The notes under the pieces: generated by a model | Told to the model about the DNA's origin: nothing | Seen by the model: the letters and a program-made list of their open reading frames with translations, nothing else | Databases searched by the model: none | Shown here: positions 26,257-33,652 of the stretch, in pieces | Numbering within the stretch: the first letter of the stretch is position 1 | How the letters are laid out: every line of letters begins with the position of its first letter | Assembly (NCBI RefSeq): GCF_913773725.1 | Contig: NZ_CAJYGK010000161.1 | Location: forward strand, 62,001 to 126,000 | Length of the DNA stretch: 64,000 nt | Direction of reading: 5' to 3' | Origin: an uncultured Aquabacterium sp. | GTDB lineage: Bacteria; Pseudomonadota; Gammaproteobacteria; Burkholderiales; Burkholderiaceae_C | Position numbers and translations under genes: made by a program

Positions 26257-27774
26257 TTAACCCCTTCTATATTTATGATGTTCGCTTTCGTTAATACGCT
26301 TCTCTGATTCCCCAACTATCATTTCGGTCTCTCTTATGTTATCCACATACTCTTTAAATGCGGGTGTAGTGAGATCCACGGCCACAGCATCAAAGTGAGC
26401 CCATTCGGTATTTCCCAGTTTCACATGCTTCTCGAGCATCCTGGCACCTGCTGCGACGGCCAGTGCTGACGCTTTCCACCCAAAGTCGTGACTAGAATAG
26501 CCAGGGATGATTCGATCGTGTTTCAGCGACAGGTCGTGGTAGTGCCTGACAACGCCCACATTACAGTCGTGCAACGGCGTTGGGTACGCAGAATTGCACT
26601 GCAATAGATAGAGCTGACTGCATTTCGAGAAGTTTTCCAATACGAAGTTCTCGTACTCCGCATCGGTCATCCCGGTGGATAAGACGACAGCGCCGTCATA
26701 GGTGTCAGCCACATACTTCAGATAGTCTGTGTGCTCGGAGATGGTGGACGGCAGTTTCACCATCGCAGGGTTGAGGTCCTGCATGAACTCAAACGAAACC
26801 TGGTCCAATACCGAGGCAAACCAGCCGATTCCGACCTCATTGCAGAGCTGATCGACAAAGAGGAAATCCTCCTTGGACAATTCAAGCTGGTAGCGATAGT
26901 CGGCGAAAGTTTTCCCGAAAGGTGAGACATAAGGGGAGGCGAGCTGTTCGGGGGTGTAGAAGCCGGCAACATCACGCTTCTGCAGCTTGATGAAATCGGC
27001 ACCCGCGGCCTTACTGGCACGAATCATCCTTTCGAGACGAGTACGGTCACCAAAGTGGTTGGTAGTCAGTTCCGCAACGATCGACACTCTGTTTGGACTG
27101 TCTGGGCGAGTTGATGCATGCGGCAATGACGCATTGAGCTCACTGGGCGTCAGGGCGCTGAAGCTTCGGCCGCCAACATGCTTGAGGTTGAGCAGCGAGT
27201 CACGCAGAAAGTACAGCGTGTTGACGAAATAGAACTCCTGTACCGAGATGCGAAGCGCGGTTTCTTCTGCATCCTGCGGTGCGAAATCCTTTCCGAGCTT
27301 CTGACTCAGCCCGACGCCCGCATTGAAGTCGAACCCGACCATGTAAACGGTTTGCTGCCGCCCTTTGAGTTCAGCAACCTTACGTGCGATCTTCAGTGCA
27401 GTGAGAAACAGCACGTCTTCAATGACCAGATCATCGCTCATGAAGCGCTGCATGATCAGATCTGATGAAGCCTGGGTAAGCGGCACGTGAGGGGCCACGT
27501 GAACCTTCTTCCCTTTGGCATCGAACTCGTGGCTTGCAACGTACAGGCGCGACCGGAATTGCGACTCTGCCAGCCCCCGCTCCACCCATTCACCGTGAAA
27601 AACGGTGATGTCTGCAGGCACGATGCGCTCGGCATCATTGATACCGATCACCAAAGAGCCCTGATAGACCTCAGGTCTGACGTCGTCGACGCTGGGCCCC
27701 TTACCGACGATGTAGATCGTATCGGTGCTGTATATCGACGCGATATCGTTGAGAAGGGTCGAGAAATTGTCCAT
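26257..27774 (-). CDS. fusion of an MptE/DUF115-like domain and a NeuB-like nonulosonate synthase
   Basis: A 505-residue protein with two parts. Residues 1 to about 225 form a Rossmann-like domain with YIVGKGPSVDDVR and LVIGINDAERIVPADI, resembling the MptE-like/DUF115 family found in flagellin glycosylation proteins. Residues 230-500 are a NeuB-type TIM barrel that condenses a hexose derivative with PEP. Its motifs are IVAELTTNHFGD, AAGADFIKLQKRD, KLPSTISEHTDYL, LSTGMTDAEYENF, LLQCNSAYPTP, GYSSHDFGWKASA and LEKHVKLG. The usual C-terminal SAF (antifreeze-like) domain is missing. ATG 27774 has a GAGG-type site 7 bases upstream. It overlaps the phosphatase gene by 74 bp. The sugar product is unknown. 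Confidence 0.8.
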   Translation of the reverse strand: MDNFSTLLNDIASIYSTDTIYIVGKGPSVDDVRPEVYQGSLVIGINDAERIVPADITVFHGEWVERGLAESQFRSRLYVASHEFDAKGKKVHVAPHVPLTQASSDLIMQRFMSDDLVIEDVLFLTALKIARKVAELKGRQQTVYMVGFDFNAGVGLSQKLGKDFAPQDAEETALRISVQEFYFVNTLYFLRDSLLNLKHVGGRSFSALTPSELNASLPHASTRPDSPNRVSIVAELTTNHFGDRTRLERMIRASKAAGADFIKLQKRDVAGFYTPEQLASPYVSPFGKTFADYRYQLELSKEDFLFVDQLCNEVGIGWFASVLDQVSFEFMQDLNPAMVKLPSTISEHTDYLKYVADTYDGAVVLSTGMTDAEYENFVLENFSKCSQLYLLQCNSAYPTPLHDCNVGVVRHYHDLSLKHDRIIPGYSSHDFGWKASALAVAAGARMLEKHVKLGNTEWAHFDAVAVDLTTPAFKEYVDNIRETEMIVGESEKRINESEHHKYRRG

Positions 27775-28405
27775 TGAAGACCTCGTCATTGACACGAACC
27801 AAGCAGTTATGTTCTAAAGCCAGCATCAGACCCGGAAGAAGGTCCCACGCGTAAGCTCCCTTTGGATTGATGAACCTCGCAAACGAGCCGCGAATCACAT
27901 TGAGCAGGTTGTAGACCGCGCAGCCTGTTACCCGGTATTCGACCGCATTTCTCAGCGCGTCGACAATCCCCTCGTTGAACGAAGACGACAGTCCAGTGAT
28001 GCGCGAATACACCGGAGGAACATCGTCACCGGTGATGAGTCGCTCATTCAGTTCAGGCATCATCAGCATGCTGCCTAGATGACGCCCTTTGCGCCAGATG
28101 CTGAGCGACACCCCCCACTCCTTTAACCCACTGCAGAAATTCTCAGTTCCATCGATAGGATCCAGAAGCGCAACATATCCGTCCTGAGATGGCGACTGAA
28201 AGTCGTAAGACTCTTCCCCCACAAAGACGAGGTCGGGCAGGTGCTGCTCTATGTGAGCGCGGACCAGCCGCTCAAGGAACTGGTCCGAACTGGTAACTGG
28301 GCTTCCGTCGGACTTGTAGGTAATATTGTATCGGCCAGCTTGCACCTCGGCCATGTTGTCACTGATAAGCCGCTCGACCGATTCAAGGAGTGCGCGCGTA
28401 TCCAT
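27701..28405 (-). CDS. inositol monophosphatase-family sugar phosphatase
   Basis: A 234-residue Mg2+-dependent phosphatase of the IMPase/CysQ/FBPase-like family. Metal ligands are in FVGEESYDF and LLDPIDGTENF (the family DPxDGT motif), with AYAWDLLPG supplying the third Asp. Its last 74 bp are also read as the start of the MptE-NeuB fusion gene, so the final 24 residues (after the conserved core) are dual coded. In this context it may dephosphorylate a nonulosonate-phosphate or its precursor, but inositol or another sugar phosphate is equally possible from sequence alone. Confidence 0.82.
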   Translation of the reverse strand: MDTRALLESVERLISDNMAEVQAGRYNITYKSDGSPVTSSDQFLERLVRAHIEQHLPDLVFVGEESYDFQSPSQDGYVALLDPIDGTENFCSGLKEWGVSLSIWRKGRHLGSMLMMPELNERLITGDDVPPVYSRITGLSSSFNEGIVDALRNAVEYRVTGCAVYNLLNVIRGSFARFINPKGAYAWDLLPGLMLALEHNCLVRVNDEVFNGQFLDPSQRYRVDIQHRYDLHRR

Positions 28406-28412
28406 AATATCC

Positions 28413-29789
28413 TCAGGTTAATAACTTCCAAGAAATGGGCAGCACGACGACTGCTCCGAGAACGGTAGGCCAGATCATCCCAATTGCATCAAGAAGGGGA
28501 CGCTTCGAGTCAAAGACGTGCCGCGCCGTGACAGCTCGCGCAACGTAGCCAATGGGTACAGCCAACAGCTTGGCCCCAAGTACGCCCGTCAACCCGAAGA
28601 CAGACCCTGCAATCAGCATGGCTACCAGCAAAACGCTGTTGTTCGCAATCCCGAGAAGCGCGCCGAACCGGGTATATCCCATCGCGTTCATAATTTGAGT
28701 CCCCGGTACGCTCGAAGCTCCACTGCTGACAGTCCAAAGAAGGGGCAGGAGAATGGGCACGACCGCAGTAGCCATTTCCACGCCAACCCAGATCCGCAAT
28801 ACTGGCACCATTAAAAAGAGAAAGACACAGACCCCGAGGGCAGAAAGACCTGAGAACACCAACGTAAATCGCCTGTATGTGGCAGCCAACCAAGCTTTAT
28901 CTGAAAGTCGACTGCTGGCCTCCGGAAGCAAGAACCCCCCCCCTGCCTGGAGAGCGGCAACCATGGCGTTCGCCACGCCCATCGCCACGGCATAGGCGGA
29001 AAGCGCCGTCAGGCTCATTGTCGCTGCAACAATGAATCTGTCTGCCTGAGCCCCAAGAAACCCAAATATGGCCTGGACCCAGACCCACCGCCCAAAGTGA
29101 AGCATTTTGCGGCGGAAATAGCGAAGATTGGTGGTCAGGAGATTGGGTGCATTCACCAAGTTGCGAGCCCAACTCAGCAGAATGAACGCAGCCATCACGA
29201 AAGTAAGACACACGGCGAACATCGTCGCCCCTGCGTCCTTCGTCAAACTTGCTGCCACTGTGCCAGCAACCGGAACGGAAACACGCAAGCTGCTTTCAGC
29301 AATGGCAAATGGTCTGTAGAGACGCAAGCCTTTGATGACGTTCAGTCCGAGACCGGTCAGCATCGACGCTCCGATGGTGGTCACCACAAGAAGACCAAGC
29401 ATCAGATGAGAAACGCTTCCAGCAACGAGTTCGGTTCTTTCAGAAATAATCGGGTAGAGCGCTGCCACAACGACACCAATCACCCCCACAGCCAGTGATA
29501 ACAGACAGATCACGGTAAAGCCGGTGGAAAACACGTGTGCCAGTGCTTTAGGATGGTGCTGCGTTCTGGCGATGTACCTCACTACCGTAGGCCCGATTCC
29601 GAGGTCCGTCAATGCGCCGGCAGCTACGAACGAATTGAACAAAACAACAAGACCAAACTGCTCCGCACCGAGAAAATGCAGCTGCATCGGAATGGTCAAA
29701 AGGACGACCACCTGACCCAGGACCGTACCCAGCGCATTACTGGCAAACAGAGTCGAGAGGTTTTTCCCTCGTCGCCAAAGATTCAACAT
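28413..29789 (-). CDS. Wzx-type oligosaccharide flippase
   Basis: A 458-residue polytopic membrane protein with about 12-14 helices, of the MATE-like/MVF polysaccharide transporter superfamily. The N-terminal helix NALGTVLGQVVVLLTIPMQL and the DLGIGPTVVRYIA stretch are characteristic of Wzx proteins. It should move lipid-linked repeat units across the inner membrane for polymerisation by the Wzy-like protein at 21.8 kb. Its start codon shares a base with the stop of the upstream glycosyltransferase (TGATG), and the phosphatase gene starts 7 bases after its stop, so it belongs to one minus-strand operon. Confidence 0.85.
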   Translation of the reverse strand: MLNLWRRGKNLSTLFASNALGTVLGQVVVLLTIPMQLHFLGAEQFGLVVLFNSFVAAGALTDLGIGPTVVRYIARTQHHPKALAHVFSTGFTVICLLSLAVGVIGVVVAALYPIISERTELVAGSVSHLMLGLLVVTTIGASMLTGLGLNVIKGLRLYRPFAIAESSLRVSVPVAGTVAASLTKDAGATMFAVCLTFVMAAFILLSWARNLVNAPNLLTTNLRYFRRKMLHFGRWVWVQAIFGFLGAQADRFIVAATMSLTALSAYAVAMGVANAMVAALQAGGGFLLPEASSRLSDKAWLAATYRRFTLVFSGLSALGVCVFLFLMVPVLRIWVGVEMATAVVPILLPLLWTVSSGASSVPGTQIMNAMGYTRFGALLGIANNSVLLVAMLIAGSVFGLTGVLGAKLLAVPIGYVARAVTARHVFDSKRPLLDAIGMIWPTVLGAVVVLPISWKLLT

Positions 29790-30838
29790 CAGCGGATTAC
29801 CCCTGCCAAGCGGAGAGCCTTCATCAAAACCTTAGGACGGGAGCCAGCCGCAAACCGCCAGAGGATCAGTTTCTCAGCCACCCTTCTTGGCGAGGCCAAG
29901 ACCGCCACGCTCCAAGCAGCTACTGCCATACAGGCCTTGCCATTCAGCCCTTGAGGACGCCGTAAACCTACAAGCAGATCTTTCAGCAAGCGCAGCACAG
30001 AATCATCGGACCATGGGTGCATGGACGGAGCGAGCTTCAAGGAGGCAACCCTATACGGCAACAGGGTCAGGCTGTAGCGAATACTGTCGCTTGGCACCTG
30101 AATACCCACCTTACTCGCCGTTTTTCTAGCGTACTCATAGAGCAGGCTTGCACGGGTTACTTCCCTACTGAACCGCTGAACATCCAATTCGGAAAACGCC
30201 CCGTCGTTCTTCCCGTGAATACGGTAAGAGACGAGCGCTTTAGGAACCGTCAAGACATCACCCATAAATGGCGCAGCCGCAATGCAGCAAGAGTCTGCAG
30301 CGCGCCCTCCGGAGTGATCCAAAGGAAATATCTTCTCCAGATACCTGCGACTGTAGATGTTCCCTGACCCCGGCGGTGTGGGATAAGCGCTGGTGGTGGT
30401 TACCCATGCACGCACTTCTTGCGCAGAGGGCACGACGTGGTATTGCGGGAGGTAAGACCCCAAGGGCTCCCCGTCACCACTCACGCAGCGCATCTGGAAC
30501 TGAACCTTGCTGGTGTCATCCGTCCAGACCGCGTCAGCTTCCCTGGCAACCGATGGCTCTACGAAATCGTCGGAGTCCAAGAACAGCACGGCATCGCCGG
30601 TACTGGCGGCAAAGCCAGCGTTGCAGGCGCCCACCTGGCCCTTATTTTCCTGAAAAATGGATTGAACCCGGCCCCTGTATCGTTCGATCACTGCACGCGA
30701 GTTGTCAGTGGATCCGTCGTCCACGACAATCACCTCGACATCTGGCCAATCGATACTCAGCGCACTCTCGATGGCGTCAGCAATATAGCTTTCGTAGTTG
30801 TAATTCGGTATGACGACCGACAGTTTGCGGAAATTCAT
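29789..30838 (-). CDS. family 2 glycosyltransferase
   Basis: A GT-A glycosyltransferase of 349 residues. VVIPNYNYESYIADAIESAL and VVDDGSTDNSRAVIERY bind the nucleotide, and VLFLDSDDFVEP holds the DxD motif. The C-terminal region with PFMGDVLTVPKALVSYRIHG matches the plus-strand glycosyltransferase at 18.3 kb, indicating a duplicated gene in the same locus. It starts 1 base after the acyltransferase stop and ends in a TGATG overlap with the flippase gene. Its sugar specificity is unknown. Confidence 0.87.
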   Translation of the reverse strand: MNFRKLSVVIPNYNYESYIADAIESALSIDWPDVEVIVVDDGSTDNSRAVIERYRGRVQSIFQENKGQVGACNAGFAASTGDAVLFLDSDDFVEPSVAREADAVWTDDTSKVQFQMRCVSGDGEPLGSYLPQYHVVPSAQEVRAWVTTTSAYPTPPGSGNIYSRRYLEKIFPLDHSGGRAADSCCIAAAPFMGDVLTVPKALVSYRIHGKNDGAFSELDVQRFSREVTRASLLYEYARKTASKVGIQVPSDSIRYSLTLLPYRVASLKLAPSMHPWSDDSVLRLLKDLLVGLRRPQGLNGKACMAVAAWSVAVLASPRRVAEKLILWRFAAGSRPKVLMKALRLAGVIR

Positions 30839-30839
30839 C

Positions 30840-31943
30840 TCATTGAGGCCTGAGTCGCCCCACCCTTACGTTTTTGATGTACCAGTCTTCAAGATCACGC
30901 AGCACGCCTTTTCGATCCATCACTGGCTTCTCGACGCACCACCAGGAAAAACACGCAAAGGCCACGGCCAGCGGCAGCGACACGGCAAAGTTGAAGTACC
31001 AGTTTCTATGTTCGGGAAACAATGCCACTACCGCCTGCTGAATCGGATACGCGTACAAATACATCCCGTAGGAATAATCTCCACTAAGAACCGTTCCGTT
31101 GCGGGGCGGATTCAGAAGCCCAAGGTAGGCCGTCACATAGGCAAGCGGCAACGCTGTAAAGCGAATCCCGTTGGGAACGAAGCAGATCAGACTCACGGTC
31201 AGGCCGCTGGCGGCCGTGGCCATGCCGAGCGACCAAGAAAGCTTGTCTCGGTAGCGATAGATCAACAGGCCTGCGACGAACGCCATCACGACGGTAGACC
31301 CGCCTGCGCCGCCGTAACCCGGATTGGGACGAAGCACTGTGTTAGCGATCTGGGCAGCATAGTAGAGCGCCATAAAAGCCAAGAGCCAGCGCCGGTTTTT
31401 AAAGACGCCCGTGATAGCCAGTACAGACAGGATCACATAGCAGACCAATTCGTATGGCACCGTCCACATCTGCCCGTTCACGGAGGTCAGCGGGTTGGCT
31501 TCATACACCCCGGGAAGGTGATATTGAACATGGCCAAGCATGTTCCAGAAGTAGTTGTAAAACTGGGCATGAGCAAAGTACTCTCGGAGTGGGAGTGTCG
31601 TAAATAGACTACCCAAGATAACCGCCGACAGAATCACCTCGACATTCAGCGCCGGCATGATCCGGAACACTCTCAGCCCAAGAAATGAGACGAGCGTCCT
31701 AGTTCGCTCCAAACTGCCCGCAACCAGGAAGCCGCTTAGAGCAAAGAACATCGGAACGATGAGTGTGATCAGGATCCCCTGCGCGCTGTTTACCGTAGCA
31801 TGCCAAGGAGTCTTGGTACCGGTTAACAACATGGCATGGGCGTAGATCACCCCGGCAGCAAGAACCAGCCGCATGTAATCGAAGCCGCTGGGCCGGAAAT
31901 TCACCTGGGCCAGGCGCTGTGCGATGGTCGTGGTACTGCTCAT
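30840..31943 (-). CDS. membrane acyltransferase, acyltransferase-3 family
   Basis: A 367-residue membrane protein with about ten helices, of the acyltransferase 3 / OafA-like family that O-acetylates surface polysaccharides. Family marks seen: FDYMRLVLAAGVIYAHA with the conserved His in helix 1, PMFFALSGFLVAGS (FFxxSGF motif) near residue 65, and VNGQMWTVPYELVCY near 155. It lies between the SGNH hydrolase and a glycosyltransferase with gaps of 10 and 1 bases, so it probably adds acetyl or another acyl group to the exopolysaccharide. Confidence 0.88.
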   Translation of the reverse strand: MSSTTTIAQRLAQVNFRPSGFDYMRLVLAAGVIYAHAMLLTGTKTPWHATVNSAQGILITLIVPMFFALSGFLVAGSLERTRTLVSFLGLRVFRIMPALNVEVILSAVILGSLFTTLPLREYFAHAQFYNYFWNMLGHVQYHLPGVYEANPLTSVNGQMWTVPYELVCYVILSVLAITGVFKNRRWLLAFMALYYAAQIANTVLRPNPGYGGAGGSTVVMAFVAGLLIYRYRDKLSWSLGMATAASGLTVSLICFVPNGIRFTALPLAYVTAYLGLLNPPRNGTVLSGDYSYGMYLYAYPIQQAVVALFPEHRNWYFNFAVSLPLAVAFACFSWWCVEKPVMDRKGVLRDLEDWYIKNVRVGRLRPQ

Positions 31944-31953
31944 GCTTTTTGGT

Positions 31954-32712
31954 TCAAGTCAATATACCGATGCGCCTGAGCGAAGGCTCGAGCTCAGCCT
32001 TCCAAACCCTGTATCCGGCGGGGCTGAGATGGAGCAGGTCAGGCGCAAAATAGGCTGGAACGGGATTGCCCTCGCTGTCAGACAAGGCCGTGTGCAGATC
32101 GACCACGACGACGCCGTCTCTGGAAGATGCGAATTGTTTGATGCCTTCGTTCAGCTCGGCAATCCTCGCGGGGTTGACTGGCGCAGCGGCGTTCAGGCGG
32201 GGCGGTACCGTGCAAAGAACCAGCGGGGTGGTGGGCAGCCTCTTCTTCAGCATGCCGGCCATCGCGGAAATGTTGCGCAAGGCCACTGAGGGCGCCTGCA
32301 ATGCGCTCAGATCAGCAGATCCGGCCAGCATCACAACCGCAATCGGATTCAGGTCCAGCACGTCCTCGCCGAATCTGAAAAGCATGCCGCGCGTCACGTC
32401 ACCGCCAATACCCCGATTGGCCGTCTTCACCTGGGGGAAGTCTTTTGCCAGGGTGGACCAACCGCCTGTCAATGAGTCGCCCACGAAAACCAGTGCCCGC
32501 TGATCGGCGGCACGTCGGGACCAGAAGTGCGCACGATTCTGGTTCATGTAATCGAACACACGGATTGCGCCTTCTCCAGGCCAATCGACTTGGCGCGAGG
32601 GGTACGGAGTCGGGCCGCTCTGCTGCGCACGAACCGACGCACCCGAGCCAAGGGCGAAGCCCCAGGCGAGAAGGTGGCGTCGCGTGCACCAGTAAGCGCC
32701 GTCAGTGCTCAT
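31954..32712 (-). CDS. SGNH/GDSL-family exported hydrolase with altered block III
   Basis: A 252-residue exported protein. The N-terminus CTRRHLLAWGFALGSGASVRA carries an RR motif compatible with Tat export. SGNH blocks: I as VFVGDSLTGGW with the nucleophile Ser, II as NRGIGGDVTRGML with Gly, and V as DLLHLSPAGY with Asp and His. Block III, normally G-x-N-D, reads LAGSADL, so the oxyanion-hole Asn is replaced by Ala. It may be an esterase acting on acyl groups of the exopolysaccharide, but activity is uncertain because of that change. Start ATG 32712 overlaps the epsG stop by 11 bases. Confidence 0.78.
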   Translation of the reverse strand: MSTDGAYWCTRRHLLAWGFALGSGASVRAQQSGPTPYPSRQVDWPGEGAIRVFDYMNQNRAHFWSRRAADQRALVFVGDSLTGGWSTLAKDFPQVKTANRGIGGDVTRGMLFRFGEDVLDLNPIAVVMLAGSADLSALQAPSVALRNISAMAGMLKKRLPTTPLVLCTVPPRLNAAAPVNPARIAELNEGIKQFASSRDGVVVVDLHTALSDSEGNPVPAYFAPDLLHLSPAGYRVWKAELEPSLRRIGILT

Positions 32713-33598
32713 TGATGACCATGCCAGCAAGACGGATGCCACTGCGAGCCATGCCCATACCGAGCTTCTCCAGGCCGTCCATCTTGGTGCGGTTGCGCCG
32801 CCCGATCACAAGCGCTGCACCGCATTTGGCTGCGATGACACGCGAGTCGGACCCGTTGGTTGCACCCGGGGTGTCGACCACGACATGGTCGAATTTGTTC
32901 AGCAGATCGTTGATGAGCAAGCCGAAAGCGGGACGCTGCACGAGTTCAAGTGGGTTCGGCGGGACCGTGCCCGCCGGCATGACGAAAAGACTGGGAAGAT
33001 CCGAGATCTGGTGAATGACGTGAGACTCCTCTCGCCCCATCAGGATAGAGCTGAGGCCCACATCATTCCGGATCTTGAAGACTTCATGCTGTCGAGGTGT
33101 CCGGAGATTGGCGTCGACGAGAAGGGTCTTCGCACCAAGCTGGCTCAGGACCACGGCCAGGTTGGCGGAGAAGAACGTCTTGCCGTCGCCAGAGTCAGGG
33201 CTGACGATGGCCAGTGCTGCCTTGGGCTTGTCTGGCGTGAAGAAGTCCGTCAGCAACTGGCTCCGCAGATCCCGGAATACTTCAGATTGCTCGCCGAACG
33301 GGTCGATTGCCGCACGGAGTTCTTCGGACAACTCACGTTCGCCTTTGATGGCGTACGGGTAGTGAAACTGTTGCGAGAGGGCCCAGAGCACTTCGTCGTT
33401 GTTGGCGAAGTTGAGCGCGACAGCGGATTCCCCAAAACGCAGGTTGTTGGCTCGCTGGTACAGGACGATCTGTTCGATCTGCTCGTCGGTCAAGCCCTTC
33501 GAGCGGCGCAAGACGTCGCCAATGCTGGAGTCAGCGCTCGTGGACAGTGCAAGTTCGCCTTCGGAGGGTGCACGGTCTGCCGGGTTGTTGGTACTCAT
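32702..33598 (-). CDS. epsG: EpsG-type tyrosine kinase-like protein with MshEN-like N-terminus
   Basis: A cytoplasmic BY-kinase/CpsD-like P-loop protein of 298 residues that partners with the chain-length protein. Walker A is SPDSGDGKTFFSANLA near residue 133, Walker A' is LLVDANLRTP, and Walker B is HVVVDTPGATNG. No Tyr-rich C-terminal cluster is visible; it ends at GMVINEH. Residues about 25-85 (SIGDVL, LTDEQIEQIVLYQ, RFGESAVALNF, VLWALSQQF) resemble the MshEN/T2SSE N-terminal repeat that binds c-di-GMP in MshE, although the first RLG motif is degenerate. It lies 54 bases downstream of epsF. Confidence 0.85.
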   Translation of the reverse strand: MSTNNPADRAPSEGELALSTSADSSIGDVLRRSKGLTDEQIEQIVLYQRANNLRFGESAVALNFANNDEVLWALSQQFHYPYAIKGERELSEELRAAIDPFGEQSEVFRDLRSQLLTDFFTPDKPKAALAIVSPDSGDGKTFFSANLAVVLSQLGAKTLLVDANLRTPRQHEVFKIRNDVGLSSILMGREESHVIHQISDLPSLFVMPAGTVPPNPLELVQRPAFGLLINDLLNKFDHVVVDTPGATNGSDSRVIAAKCGAALVIGRRNRTKMDGLEKLGMGMARSGIRLAGMVINEH

Positions 33599-33652
33599 GT
33601 GGTTTGACTCTGGTCGTTCGGTACGAATGTCTTGCTGGCAAGCAGCAAAGGC

